Source of the DNA: Heliopora coerulea
Taxonomy: Eukaryota; Cnidaria; Anthozoa; Scleralcyonacea; Helioporidae
Assembly: GCA_030142905.1 (NCBI GenBank)
Contig: JASJOG010000295.1
Span: forward strand, 62,001-126,000
DNA length: 64,000 nucleotides
Direction of reading: 5' to 3'
Under the pieces are notes generated by a model. That model was not told the origin of the DNA, did no database searches, and was given only the letters and a program-made list of their open reading frames with translations. Shown here piece after piece: positions 39,651 through 51,004 of this stretch (position 1 is its first letter; each line of letters opens with the position of its first letter). A program made the translations under genes and the position numbers.

Positions 39651-42600
39651 ATGTCAATGGAGACGTCAACTGAAGGTACGAGCAGCCCTACCAGCCCAAA
39701 TATGGAAGGAATCCGGCCTATTTTACCGGTGAAACCACCAAAACCGTTTGATTTCACAAAGCACGAGGAATGGCCTCGCTGGATAAAAAGATTCGACCGC
39801 TATCGCGTCGTATCGGGCCTTTACAAGCAAAACGAAGAACTTCAGGTGAACGCCTTCTTGTACGCCATGGGGGGCGAAGCCGAAGATATTATGTCTAGTT
39901 TTGCCTTTCCTGAACCCTCCGACGCAAAGAAATACGACGTAGTAAAAGGGAAATTTGACAAACACTTTGTCGCCAAGAAGAATGTTATTTATGAACGTGC
40001 AAAGTTCAACCAACGTGTACAAAATCCAGACGAACCCGTTGAGAACTTTATTACCGCTCTCCATTGTTTAGCTGAGTTTTGTGAATATGGCCCGCTAAAG
40101 GAAGAAATGATACGTGACCGCCTCGTCGTAGGACTCAGGGACATGAAACTTAGCGAAAAGTTGCAGATGAACGCAGCCCTTACGTTGGAAAACGCCGTTC
40201 AACAAGCCAGACAAAGCGAGTCCGTAAAGAAGCAACAAGAGGTAATCCGAAACCTCCAAAGTCAAGGTCAAGGCCAGGGTCAAGGCAACATAGACAATGT
40301 CGAAAAAGATCAATTCGAGCGATCTCCCAAAAAGCGATCACAGTGGAAACCTAAGAAATCACCAAGCACAAAGGATAGTAGACCCGGGTCTACTCAGCGA
40401 CGTTCTACGTGCGGAAGATGCGGATCAATAACGTCAAAGCATAGCCAACACACATGCCCGGCAATGAATTCCAAGTGTCATCACTGTGGTAAACAAGGTC
40501 ACTTCGCCAAGGTATGTCGCTCACGAAATATCGATGAAGTGGAAGATGAGGACGATTCTAGCTCAGATTCAGACATATTTCTTGGTGAGGTGACATCGAA
40601 GAGTCGGGAACCATGGATGGCAAACATCACTGTCAACAACAATGAAACTGTGTTCAAACTCGACAGTGGCGCGGATGTTACAGTTGTTCCCAGACAGACA
40701 TACGAAGATATGGCCGATCGACCGACCTTGTTAAAGACGTCCAAAACTTTGTACGGTCCATGCCGGTATCGACTGAGATGCATGGGAAAATTTAAAGCGA
40801 TATTGGTGCATCAAAACAAGTCATGCGCTGAAGAAATTTACGTATTGGATAACCTGGATCGACCACTATTAGGCCGCACCGCTTGTCACAAGTTGGAAAT
40901 CATCAAGAAAATTGACGAAGTTCGTTCCCCGGTTAATCTTGGAGACGTGAAGAAAACACATCCAAAGCTCTTCAAAGGACTAGGATGTATTCCTGGCGAA
41001 TATAACATCGAGCTTAAGGATGACGTAACACCGTTTAATATCACTGCGCCACGGAGAATTCCAATACCTTTGCAGGAAAAAGTGAAAAATGAACTGAAAC
41101 GGATGGAAAAATTGGACGTCATCGAGAGAGTAGATCAACCAACTGATTGGTGCTCACCTGTGGTAGTAGTTCCTAAAAAGAATGGTGCAGTCAGAATCTG
41201 TGGGGATTTTATCAAACTAAATAAAGCGGTGAAACGAGAAAACCATCCCATGCCGACAACCGAACAAACACTTGCCAAGCTCGCCGGTGCCAAAGTCGTC
41301 TCAAAGCTAGATGCTAACTCTGGGTTTTGGCAGAGAAAGCTCAGCGCCAAATCTAAGCTTTTCACAACCTTCATAACACCTTGGGGACGATATTGCTACA
41401 GACGACTTCCGTTTGGCATATCGTCAGCACCAGAACACTTCCAGAAGACCATCCAGCAGATACTGGAGGGATTGGACGGAATAGAATGTCAAATGGACGA
41501 CATTCTAGTGTTCGGAGAATGCCAAGAACAACACGATGTTCGCTTGGAAGCCGTTTTCCACCGTCTTGAAGAGTATGGGGTCACCTTAAACCCGGAGAAG
41601 TGTGAATTTTCCAAAGAAAAAATTAGTTTCCTAGGACACATTATCGGTAAAGACGGAATTGAAGCTGATCCAATGAAAGTTGAAGCAATACAGCAAATTA
41701 AGGTTCCTGTGGATGTATCAGAATTGAGAAGATTCTTGGGCATGGCAAACCAGATGGGCAAGTACCTCCCTAACCTGGCTGAGACCAGCAAGCCTCTCAG
41801 GGACTTGTTGAGCAAAGAAAGTGCCTGGATTTGGCAGAACCCTCAGCAAAAAGCTTTTGAAGAAATCAAGAAGAAGCTAACCTCGGCTCCAGTCCTAGCG
41901 ATCTATGACCCACAGTTAGAGACAACGGTCTCAGCAGATGCATCTTCATATGGAATTGGAGCTGTATTGACCCAGAAGCAATCGAACGGGGATTGGAAAC
42001 CCGTCGTCTTCATATCCAGAGCCCTGACGAACACTGAGCAAAGATACGCTCAAATTGAGAAAGAGGCTCTAGCCACGACATGGGCATGCGAAAGAATGGC
42101 GGACTATCTAGTCGGAAAAACATTCCATATTGAAACGGACCACAAGCCTCTCGTTCCGTTGCTGGGGTCGAAGAACCTTGATGAAATGCCACCAAGGATC
42201 CAGAGACTCCGAATGCGGCTTATGCGATTCAATTACACGATTTCTCACGTCCCGGGTAAAGATCTGGTAACCGCGGATACCCTGTCGCGAGCACCGTTGT
42301 CAACTACGGCCGACCGTAGACATGAAGAAGAAATCAATCTGTATGTGGAAAATGTACTGCTTCATCTTCCAGCCTCCGACAAGCGATTAGAAGAAATTTC
42401 CGCCAGACAGAAGGAAGATCCTTTGTGCCAGAAACTGGCAGAATACTGCGAAGAAGGATGGCCAGACATCGCCAAGCTTCCCAACTCAATGCGTGCCTAT
42501 TGGAGCTCCCGAGGTGAGATTTCCCGGGTACGAGGACTTCTCCTTAAAGGTTGTCAGATTATCATTCCTTCAAGCATGCAGCTGGAAATCTTAGAAAGGA

Positions 42601-43628
42601 TCCACGAAGGGCACCAAGGCATCGTCAAGTGTCGACGACGTGTCAGAGAATCAGTTTGGTGGCCTGGAGTCAGCAAGCAAATTGCCGACATTGTCACGAA
42701 CTGTCGTAAATGCATCGAGTACCGACTTCCTGCTCGTGAACCTATGATACCAGCAGCTGTTCCCGAGGGTCCGTGGAAGACCCTTGGCACCGACCTTTTC
42801 TACTTAAAGGGAAGAACGTACCTATTGGTGGTCGACTATTTCTCACGCTATGTGGAGGTATCACCCCTGCTGACTTCGCAGAAATCTAGTGAAGCAATAC
42901 GTGCATTGAAGTCCATCTTCGCGCGACACGGCATCCCGGAGACCTTGAGATCGGACAATGGACCACAATTCGCCTCTACGGAATTCGACCAGTTCTCTAA
43001 AGAGTTCGCCTTTACTCACATAACATCAAGCCCAAAGCTACCGCAGTCGAATGGTGAGGCCGAACGTGCCGTCCAGACTGTAAAGAATGCCTTGAAGAAA
43101 GAAGATGACCCTGCGAAAGCCCTGATGTCCTATAGAGCTACACCGCTGGAAAATGGCTACAGCCCTGCAGAAATGCTCTTCGGTCGCAAAATCCGGACAA
43201 CTCTCCCGGTCTCTCCTGACCGACTAAAGCCATCATGGCCAGACGTAGAGAAGATCTGGGAACACGAACAAAAGAACAAGATAAGTCAAGTGTATCGTTA
43301 CAACGCCAAGTACCGATGTAAAGATCTGCCTGAACTGAAAGCCGGGGATTCTGCATGGGTTGTCGACCAGAAAACACCGGCTGTCGTCACGAAGAAGGAT
43401 ATTACACCAAGGTCGTATACAGTAGAGACGGAAGATGGCACCCCTATCAGGCGAAATCGCAGACATCTTGTACCAATGCCTGCAAATGACAGCGTTATAG
43501 AAGTACCAGTTCCGCAGGCGGAAATTCCGGTGAAATCACCGGAGGTTAAACACGAGACAGGAACAGGAACAGCGATGACAAGATATGGAAGAATTGTTAA
43601 ACCACCAGCTAGACTGGGATTTACTTAG
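39651..43628 (+). CDS. Gypsy gag-pol polyprotein (1325 aa)
   Basis: A single uninterrupted frame. Gag comes first (about 1-270), with FTKHEEWPRWIKRFDRYRVV and a zinc-knuckle region (CGRCGS...CHHCGKQGHFAKVC, about 255-292). The protease is near 336 (LDSGADVTVVP). Reverse transcriptase covers about 430-700, with CQMDDILVFG as the catalytic Asp pair near 614. RNase H covers about 750-870 (SADASSYGIGAVL, IETDHKPLVPLL). Integrase has the HHCC finger (HEGHQGIVKCRRR...NCRKC, about 985-1022) and DDE core (LGTDLFYLKG, RSDNGPQF, SNGEAERAVQTVK). A basic C-terminal tail follows. Gag and pol share one frame, as in many animal Gypsy elements. All catalytic residues appear present, so it may be competent to transpose. 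Confidence 0.97.
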   Translation: MSMETSTEGTSSPTSPNMEGIRPILPVKPPKPFDFTKHEEWPRWIKRFDRYRVVSGLYKQNEELQVNAFLYAMGGEAEDIMSSFAFPEPSDAKKYDVVKGKFDKHFVAKKNVIYERAKFNQRVQNPDEPVENFITALHCLAEFCEYGPLKEEMIRDRLVVGLRDMKLSEKLQMNAALTLENAVQQARQSESVKKQQEVIRNLQSQGQGQGQGNIDNVEKDQFERSPKKRSQWKPKKSPSTKDSRPGSTQRRSTCGRCGSITSKHSQHTCPAMNSKCHHCGKQGHFAKVCRSRNIDEVEDEDDSSSDSDIFLGEVTSKSREPWMANITVNNNETVFKLDSGADVTVVPRQTYEDMADRPTLLKTSKTLYGPCRYRLRCMGKFKAILVHQNKSCAEEIYVLDNLDRPLLGRTACHKLEIIKKIDEVRSPVNLGDVKKTHPKLFKGLGCIPGEYNIELKDDVTPFNITAPRRIPIPLQEKVKNELKRMEKLDVIERVDQPTDWCSPVVVVPKKNGAVRICGDFIKLNKAVKRENHPMPTTEQTLAKLAGAKVVSKLDANSGFWQRKLSAKSKLFTTFITPWGRYCYRRLPFGISSAPEHFQKTIQQILEGLDGIECQMDDILVFGECQEQHDVRLEAVFHRLEEYGVTLNPEKCEFSKEKISFLGHIIGKDGIEADPMKVEAIQQIKVPVDVSELRRFLGMANQMGKYLPNLAETSKPLRDLLSKESAWIWQNPQQKAFEEIKKKLTSAPVLAIYDPQLETTVSADASSYGIGAVLTQKQSNGDWKPVVFISRALTNTEQRYAQIEKEALATTWACERMADYLVGKTFHIETDHKPLVPLLGSKNLDEMPPRIQRLRMRLMRFNYTISHVPGKDLVTADTLSRAPLSTTADRRHEEEINLYVENVLLHLPASDKRLEEISARQKEDPLCQKLAEYCEEGWPDIAKLPNSMRAYWSSRGEISRVRGLLLKGCQIIIPSSMQLEILERIHEGHQGIVKCRRRVRESVWWPGVSKQIADIVTNCRKCIEYRLPAREPMIPAAVPEGPWKTLGTDLFYLKGRTYLLVVDYFSRYVEVSPLLTSQKSSEAIRALKSIFARHGIPETLRSDNGPQFASTEFDQFSKEFAFTHITSSPKLPQSNGEAERAVQTVKNALKKEDDPAKALMSYRATPLENGYSPAEMLFGRKIRTTLPVSPDRLKPSWPDVEKIWEHEQKNKISQVYRYNAKYRCKDLPELKAGDSAWVVDQKTPAVVTKKDITPRSYTVETEDGTPIRRNRRHLVPMPANDSVIEVPVPQAEIPVKSPEVKHETGTGTAMTRYGRIVKPPARLGFT

Positions 43629-43697
43629 AAAAATGACCTCTTTAGCGTTCATCTTTATATTTACTGAAAAACTATTTTAATATGTCTTACGTTCCTT

Positions 43698-43710
43698 AAA
43701 AGAAGGAAGA
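43698..43710 (+). promoter_or_regulatory. Polypurine tract
   Basis: AAAAGAAGGAAGA lies immediately before the 3' LTR, the expected plus-strand primer site. Confidence 0.85.
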
Positions 43711-43869
43711 TGTTGTGTTGAATGATCTGATCTGGATAGTCACGTGAGAGACTCGTGGCCTCGACCAGGGGCCGAGAAGGTTGGCGGGAGTTTTTGAGTA
43801 AGAATTGAGGAGACTGTAAAACTCTAGAGATTAGATCGGTCACTAATAAATACGATAACTAACACAACA
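43711..43869 (+). repeat. Gypsy 3' LTR
   Basis: 159 bp, TGTTGTGTTG...AACACAACA, one mismatch to the 5' LTR. Confidence 0.97.
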
Positions 43870-43874
43870 TACAT

Positions 43875-44518
43875 TTTCTATTTTAATTTTTCAAATGCAA
43901 GTTCATGCGATTGATGTTTTTAAATATATCCGATTTTTGTCGAAAAATTATTTTTGCAGTTCAAGCATAGGCAATTGTTGATTTACAGCAATTATTGCTA
44001 AGTTTGACAGATTGTATCTTGTTCTTTGTGATGTATGTGATTAACTCACTCAGATTCTTCAGGACATATTACTACATTAGTAGGTGAATCGCAACTAGTA
44101 ATTGGCGATTGAGAACAACATTGCATACGCCAAGACTGACAATCTTATCGTAAATGAGACTACAAAGATACGTAAAAGAATGGTATAAGTGGAAACTCAC
44201 GCGTCATTACATGACGACTTTCAACTCGGGCGGATGTTTATGCTTGATATGTGGTAATTCATCTACCTTAAATGCTGAACCAGAAATGAGCATTCACCAA
44301 AATGTTTTCATTGCATTTGCATGGAATCAAATACATGCCTTAATTTGACATAGTGCCCACATACGATTAAATTCCTTCATGTCCGTAAAATGCTTTGAAA
44401 TATTTAACGGATTTTTGCCAAAAATATAAACAAGGTCCACTGTAAACAACAATGGAACAATTAGACATGTTTTAACTCGAACGCATGGGTCTTCATAGCT
44501 TGACCGTATTTCAACTTT
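43875..44518. other. Spacer without recognised gene
   Basis: Unique-looking AT-rich sequence. No open frame with recognisable content, no repeat pairs seen. Confidence 0.5.
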
Positions 44519-44526
44519 ATCACAAA

Positions 44527-45040
44527 CAGGGGCGGGTCCAGCCAGGAAAGAATAGGGTGCTAAGTTGCAATTCTCCCTGGGAATTTTGAATTTCTACAGA
44601 GTATCTAAATTGGTATTTCCTGAATTTTAAAAACATTTCCAAAAAAACGTAAACATTTTAAGTCATTTTGATACATCTTTGTATATAAGTATATGCCTTC
44701 GTTTACAAAAACAGTAATGCTTTCAAGAAAGATCTAAATTTTTTTAGTCTCTAAAATGTTACATTCATTATTTCTATTTGTCAGATGTATTCCGCAAATT
44801 AAATCAATGCCAATAAAAAATTTATTCTGCTATGTAACATATTTTCAATGATGTCGTTTTAGTAGCAAATTATAGACATGCCATTCTCATTACAATGTCG
44901 GAAACAAAATGTTATGTTTATAAAGATGTTTATACCTATAATGTATACGGCCCTAGCTGCAGGAAATTCTGTGACATGACAATTCTATATTAAAAAAGGC
45001 GGCTATAACCCCAAAAGCCCCTTCCTTGGGTCCGCCCCTG
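44527..45040. mobile_element. hAT-type non-autonomous element
   Basis: 514 bp. It starts CAGGGGCGGGTCCAGCC and ends GGGTCCGCCCCTG, inverted ends of hAT type. The flanking 8-mers are ATCACAAA (44519-44526) and ATTACAAA (45041-45048), seven of eight matching. No coding capacity. Confidence 0.85.
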
Positions 45041-45048
45041 ATTACAAA

Positions 45049-46356
45049 GTCATAGGCCAAGGGACTACTACAAGTAACAAGATTAATTCGTACACACCAT
45101 TAATTAATATGATATCATCAATGAAACAGAAAGCTCGAATTACAGTTCATGTTTTATTATATATTGTACCTTTTTTAACCCTTTAACGCCTGAATTTGGT
45201 TTCTTCTGTTCTATATGCTCTCTTTGCTTTTCTTTTGTTCACTCACTGGTTTGTTTGTCCTTTGCCAGGTCATTTTGACCCCTTATGGTACACAAAGGGT
45301 TAATTTTCGGGTAGAAATGCCTTTGGATGTTCTAGCTCCTTCGCCGAAGTCAATGAAGCATTTGAAGCGATCTCTGGGTTTCGATGTTGTGATAATAAAT
45401 TACATTTCCCTTCATCTCAATACTTCAAATATTCTGTTTACTGGCTTTTAAATTTATAGTTTACAGGAGTCTTGCCACAACTCCATTTCCATAAAATAAA
45501 GAAAAAGTAACGTTCTCGATTTTCTTTTAAGAAATAAAAGAAAACTTGCCAAAAGCATAAGCCCAGAATGCTGAGGGAAGTTCGTGAATGGCTTACCTGC
45601 ATTTCAGGACATTTCAGGACAGCATATGAGTTAATAATAAGGTATAATTTCGAGTCATTATTTTATTTAAAGCCCGTTAACCATACCAGTATTCTAAATG
45701 GGATGATATATTATGTTGTTTAAGTATACTCTGCCGGAGCATATACGCAGTGACGCATCTAATCAGTATCTTCTATAATTTTTTTTACCTAATCAATCAA
45801 GGGAATTTTTTCAAACAATTTTATTGGAGACAGAGGAAAACATTCACCCCTCGTCAAAAGCCTATGGGCAATCAAATCTAAATATAATTTTTAAAAATTA
45901 CTATTTATGTTCAACACTTCTGCACTGTAAACATATTTAACTTCTTCAGTTTGACAGCTTTTCCTTAAACCGAAAAAACTAAGTACCTTAGAAGTTTGCG
46001 TTTTCACAACAAAAATCATGAAGAGTGCCATGCCTTAAAAGTTTCGGGAATGGGGTCCAAATTTAGGAAAGCCGCACAAAAAATTCTTGCCGTGTAAACG
46101 GGGTCATGGGAGCCAAACTTTTTTAAAACATCAAAACAGATCTCTGTTCCTTGCTTTGTCTATTCGACAAATCCCAACCGACGTATACCAAAAACAATAT
46201 TTACAATTAAAATGAGAAATCCCTAAGGTTCAAACCTTTCAGAACAAAGGTATCTAATTTATATGTCCAAAAGCCTCCTCTAAACGCAGGGTCATTTACA
46301 TTTGTACGATTGATTATCTTCACTTGAATATCTTCAATTCTCTTATGTCCTTCTTC
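45049..46356. other. Spacer without recognised gene
   Basis: AT-rich, with several stop-dense frames. I see no feature I can support. Confidence 0.5.
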
Positions 46357-46841
46357 ATAAAAATCAGTGGCGGTGGAACTGGGGGGCTAGGGGGGTTTTA
46401 GCCCTCCCCCAAAGTAAAAGTGGGGGGGCTTAGCCTCCCCAAAATATTTACTGGAAAAACATAAAATTATGAAATAAACAATATAACAGACATTGTGATT
46501 CATTGAAGATTTGAATAAGCAAAAAGTGTATTTAAATTGATCTTTTTTTACCTATCTTTACCTTTCAATCTGAAGCATTGATGAAAAGTTCATGAGTGAA
46601 GATAGTTAATATTGTCTTACATCTCGAAACTTCCAACCCCATCTTGCATAAATTGAATTCGTTTATTTGGAGTAAATTCTTCATGTAAAACTGAAACTCA
46701 GAGATCTAAGGATAACAATGAATTTCGTTACCGATCCAAAGCAAGTCATAATCCTTCTAAACAAATCCACGCGGTGCGAGAAAAAAGTAAAAAAAACTGC
46801 ATGAATATTAAAATAATTTTAATAAAAGTAAATAGTGATCA

Positions 46842-46979
46842 ATGGAGCAGTCAAAACTGTTTAAGTTCTTTTCACCTCTACCACGGAAGCGGCAAAGGGG
46901 TGAAGAAAACCAAAATTCTGAATACAGGAAAAACGAAGCATTAGCTGTAGAAAGTGAAAGTGGTCTTATATTTGAATAA
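46842..46979 (+). pseudogene. Probable N-terminal remnant of a hAT transposase
   Basis: A 45-codon frame inside the hAT relic: MEQSKLFKFFSPLPRKRQRG, then acidic residues, ending at TAA. The KLFKFF start followed by a basic nuclear-localisation-like run resembles the N-terminus of hAT (ZMYM-like) transposases. It is cut short just before the nested MITE. Confidence 0.5.
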
Positions 46980-46983
46980 AACC

Positions 46984-47492
46984 ATGGCCCAGAGGGCTCA
47001 CAGTTTAGTTTTAGATATTAGCAGTTCAGTTTTATATTTTCACACTTCAGTTTTACATTTTTACAGTTCAGTTTTATATCGGGGCACAGTTCAGTTTTAG
47101 ATTTTGAACACAGTTCACTTTTTAAAACATATACTCTTAACCTTAACCCTAACCATAACCCTAACCCTAACCCTAACCCTAATCTTAACCTAACCTAACC
47201 GAAACCCTAACCCTAACCTTGTTGTTTTCTAAGCTCCTCTTGTACGGCTTGTTTGATTATGGCGTCCATGTTTCTATTAGCAAGTGCGTGTGTACTGAAC
47301 ACATGTTAATGACTGGTAACTAGTTCAAAATCTAAAACTGAACTGTGCCCCGATATAAAACTGAACTGTAAAAATGTAAAAATGAAGTGTGAAAATATAA
47401 AACTGAACTGCTAATATCGAAAATTAAACTGTGTGAAAATATAAAACTGAACTGCTAATACCTAAAACTAAACTGTGAGCCCTCTGGGCCAT
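46984..47492. mobile_element. MITE with long inverted repeats enclosing telomeric repeats
   Basis: The left arm begins ATGGCCCAGAGGGCTCACAG and the right arm ends with its complement. The arms extend over 125 bp through repeated CAGTTCAGTTTTA words and TATCGGGGCACAG. The middle holds about 86 bp of CCCTAA repeats and about 100 bp of unique sequence. I could not see a clear target duplication. Confidence 0.8.
47135..47220. repeat. Interstitial telomeric repeat (CCCTAA)n
   Basis: About 14 units of CCTAAC/CCCTAA with some degenerate units (CTTAAC, CCATAAC). It corresponds to the TTAGGG telomere repeat of most animals, on the minus strand, and is enclosed by the MITE arms. Confidence 0.92.
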
Positions 47493-47732
47493 CGTAGAAT
47501 AAATGTTTTTATTTGGCTTATGCTAATATATCTTGTTAATGATTGTCTGAATGCAAAGAAAAATCCATTTAGACTTTATGTATACGAAACAACCGGGCAC
47601 TATTTTTATGTTCGGTTGCGCATTAAGAAATGTTTCATAGCTAATACTCCAAACTCAATTAAAATTTTTCTTTGGCTTAGCTGAAAATTAGCCCCCCAAA
47701 ATAAATGTTGTTCCGCCGCCCCTGATAAAAAT

Positions 47733-48222
47733 GAGCATACAAATGCTCCCCCTCAATCCCTCTTTGACCTTTTCCAAACCGTTTCAAAATACTTTTATGG
47801 TCATTAAAATCTCTTTCGGAAGGATGTAACTGTACTACCCACGTATATTTTTGAACATCTCTTACAAGTTAATAGGTAAATCACCTCTGCCGAATCGCAA
47901 TCAAAACTAAAATTTATGTATAGGTTATATATCGCTTAAACGCCGAGGTCTAAGGTATATAACCGGCTTATATCATCATTCGGTGAAGTTGACTCAATAA
48001 CCGCTTTGACTCTTTAGTGAGAGCGATGCGAAGAAAAAGTGTTAAGATTTCGTTTTGTTGACTTGATGGGCATATGTTGCTATAGCATAACTAATCATGC
48101 AAATTACTCGAAATGGTATTGGATTGAGGACAAAAGAACTGTTATGCATCAATACCTTTATCTAGCATTGGCATTTGACTTGCTGGAAAACTTTTTCATG
48201 TTCAGTGTTTGTTCATGTTAGC
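47733..48222. other. Spacer without recognised gene
   Basis: No supported feature, though the Crypton-like gene's promoter may lie here. Confidence 0.4.
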
Positions 48223-49685
48223 ATGGAGGCTGAAAGTGACGAAGATTTATTTATTACACAGAGTGTTTTTAGTAATAATAAGGGTTTGAGGAATGATTTT
48301 GAGCTAGATTTAGATGGGGTGGAATAGCTGGTTGACAGTAAAAGCAGAAACGAGAGTGAGGTGAGAAAACCTGGCTTTCAGGAGCTGCCTTAAGATGCTT
48401 CGACTAAACGGTTTGGCGGGGCATTGATGATTATGGGCTACAGAAGCACATACAATCTCGCATTCCGAAAAATATTGTCAGTCAAACTGAGTGGGCTGTT
48501 CGTATTTGGTCTTCCTAGGCAACTACAAGAAATGGCTCAGCTGTTTACTCTGCAAACGACCGTTTCAAGACAGTTCCGATTGAAATTGAAAACCGAGAAA
48601 TGGGTCACTAAGAGAGATCGTACTGGCTAAGTAAATTCGTGGTTGAACTGCGTAAAGAAAACGGCGAGTTGTACACGTTGAGCAGTCTGCAGCAAATTGC
48701 TTGTGAACTGCAGCGTTATATCCGAGAAAATGGCTACGGAGATTTAAATATATTTAGTAATCCTTTGTATAAGACTTTTAGTGATAGTTTGAACAGTCAG
48801 ATGAAAGAGTTGCCGTCTAAAGTGATTGGCGTTTATACGAGGAAAGCCGAGCCATTTTCCTACGATGAAGAGGAAACGCTGTGGCGAGAGGGCGCCCTTG
48901 GCACAGCCGAACCTCAGAAACTTTTGAACACGCTGTTGTTTTTGATCGGCAAAAGCTTCTGCATACGTGGTGGCGAAGAGCATCGTGCTCTGAGGCCTTC
49001 ACAGTTAACAGTGATTCCTGCAAGAAACTCTGAAATAGAAAAACTCCGCTTCACTGGTTTCGTTGAGAAGACACATCAGGGAGGTCTGAAGCATCGAAAA
49101 GTCGATCAAAGAGTTGTTGAACAGCACGAGAGAGAAGAAAGAGGGGAATGATGTGTTGTCGAGGTTTTTAACAAATATATGGCCAAGCGTGACAAAGACA
49201 GTGCAAGTGACGTGCTATACCTAAAGCGAAGGGAAAATGTGAAGGAAGAAGGTGCCGTGTGGTATTACAAAACACCTGTTGCTCATAATACTCTCAGCAA
49301 GGTGGTTAAAAATTTGTGCGCACAAGTTGGTATACTGGGGTACAAGACGAACCACTCATTGCGAGCCACAACAGAAACTCGTGGAATAGAGATGGGTGTA
49401 CCTGACAAGTTAGTGATGGCAAGAACTGGTCATAGAAGTCTCGCATCTCTGCACTCCTACCAACATCCATGTGAGAGATCGAAAGAAATTGCATCAGATA
49501 TAATCGCAGGAACTAGCAAGAGCACAGAAGATGATATAAACGGTAGTTTAAGATTTAAAAGAAAGAGTTCAACAGCTGAGGAGAGTGACGAGAGTGAAAA
49601 TAGAGTTCGTGATAAAGCAACGTCTCGCAAGCGAAGGTTGTCGTTTGAGTTTGCGAATTGCAAAGTCGTCATCAACAACTCCTAA
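48223..49685 (+). pseudogene. Crypton-type tyrosine recombinase (QRICH1/ZMYM/KIAA1958-like domain), broken
   Basis: The ATG at 48223 opens MEAESDEDLFITQSVF and meets TAG near 48326. Frames shift in 48330-48640, then 48639-49151 is open (LRKENGELYTLSSLQQIACEL, IRGGEEHRALRPSQL) to a TGA at 49149-49151. The same frame continues from there to 49685. The later part holds the tyrosine-recombinase signature: NHSLRATTETR (His and Arg), RTGHRSLASLHSYQHP (His-x-x-Arg-like word and the nucleophile Tyr). These domains descend from Crypton DNA transposons, which insert by recombination rather than by DDE chemistry. The catalytic Tyr and Arg are still present, so the stops are fairly recent relative to overall decay. 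Confidence 0.75.
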
Positions 49686-49820
49686 TCAGATCTCAAACAA
49701 TTGTGGATGTAAATTGAGTGTGTTTTTTGAGTAGTATCATTGAGTGAATAATTCTGATGTTAAGTAAAATTCAAGGAAGTTAGAGCGTTTTTTAGTCTGT
49801 GTTGTTGCTTAACAATTTGG

Positions 49821-49917
49821 GGGTTGATATATATTAATCAACCCCGTTTAGAGGTTGATATGTATTAATCAACCTCATTAATATATTTATGAGGTTGATT
49901 AATGCATATCAACCCCA
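49821..49917. repeat. Repeated TTGATATATATTAATCAACC palindromes
   Basis: Three near-palindromic units of about 22-25 bp (GGTTGATATGTATTAATCAACC and variants), separated by short TTTATGAGG-type linkers. Each can fold on itself and pair with the others. Function unknown. Confidence 0.8.
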
Positions 49918-49934
49918 AAGTTTGGTGGGTTCTT

Positions 49935-51004
49935 TCAGCCTCGCTCTCCCCTGGAAATATTCAAAAGCCGCGCCCTGCTTTTCAGATAGTTAGCTGGTGC
50001 TTGCAGGTGTATTCGCTTGATATCAACTTTCAGAGAACAATAGAAACTGAACCAATGATGATATAAATAACACATATGCCCCCGACCATCCCCAAAACTA
50101 CTTCCCTCTTCTACAAAGTTGTAAATCTGGCAGCGTGATTTACCACATTTCCTCATTCCTTTATCCCCTATATCTCCCATCCTAACCCTTGACCTCACCA
50201 AACTATCTCTTAAATTTCTAGGCCTAAGGTACACTATCTCAGGTTTTTCGTTAAATATTTTAGCCGTCCCATCCGACGCCTGCAAAATCGGCGAAAGTGA
50301 ATCAATATATATCAATAATATATATTGTTAATGATAAGGTTTCGTGCTGCAAATCTGAGTTTCACGTTCTTCGGCGATCTTCAGGCAACTAATGAAGTTC
50401 CGCTTCGGTTGGTGTTTATAATTTCTGGCATACATGGGATGACTGGTTGATGGGTAAACAGAAATGACATCACAGCATTCTTTCATCGGCATAAGTTCTT
50501 GACATAAAATCTGTTTTTATAGCGACATTTACAAATTATTTCTGTCAGTTTGTTTAATAAATTTCTTCTGTCGGCCTTCATTATCATCAGTTTTTCTTCT
50601 ACACAAAGGTTACATCGTTTTCCTCGAGCTGAGTATGTTGCCGCACATTTCAAAGCTGAGCAAGTTAATGAAAATTGTATGTTCTACTTTTTTAAGTCCC
50701 AAATGAGTTTAGAATGTTCCGTCCCATTTGTGTATTTCTCGTTTCGAAAAGATTTCAAATGGTAGCTATATCGTTATTTGAAGCTGTTGGCGGTCATTCC
50801 TATTTATTATTTCGTGTTCGTTCCGTCGATAGTTGTCACGTTGGCTTGGTAAATGATTCCTTCGGCTAAGCAGTCTCCTTTCAGAGGGCATTTCGCTTTG
50901 TTCTTACATTTACATTTCGTTTTAGCTATTGATTTTCTGGGCGGAAAGCGTAATCGTAATAAAAAGATCAGAGCCCAGCTCAGAATTCTTAAGTGTATCG
51001 CCAT
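49935..51004 (-). pseudogene. Penelope-like element fragments
   Basis: The minus-strand piece 50315-49935 has YLRPRNLRDSLVRSRVRMG and KCGKSRCQIYNFVEEGSSF, the linker that precedes the GIY-YIG domain in Penelope-like elements. The piece 51004-50807 has CKCKNKAKCPLKGDCLAEG and IIYQANVTTIDG, the start of a GIY-YIG region with its Cys cluster. Between them, near 50335-50395, is a hammerhead-like CTGAAGATCGCCGAAG stretch. At least two damaged copies are implied. Confidence 0.7.

Larger units (their letters stand above)
39381..43869 (+). mobile_element. Intact, recently inserted Ty3/Gypsy LTR retrotransposon
   Basis: 4489 bp with two 159-bp LTRs that differ at one base, flanked by a perfect 5-bp duplication TACAT (39376-39380 and 43870-43874). 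The order is LTR, primer-binding site, one 1325-codon gag-pol frame, polypurine tract, LTR. No stops or frame changes are seen. Confidence 0.97.
46365..47724. mobile_element. hAT element relic with perfect 8-bp target duplication, carrying a nested MITE
   Basis: It starts CAGTGGCGGTGGAAC and ends GTTCCGCCGCCCCTG (13 of 15 positions pair). Flanks are ATAAAAAT on both sides (46357-46364, 47725-47732). Length is 1360 bp, about 510 of which are the nested element at 46984-47492. Confidence 0.9.
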
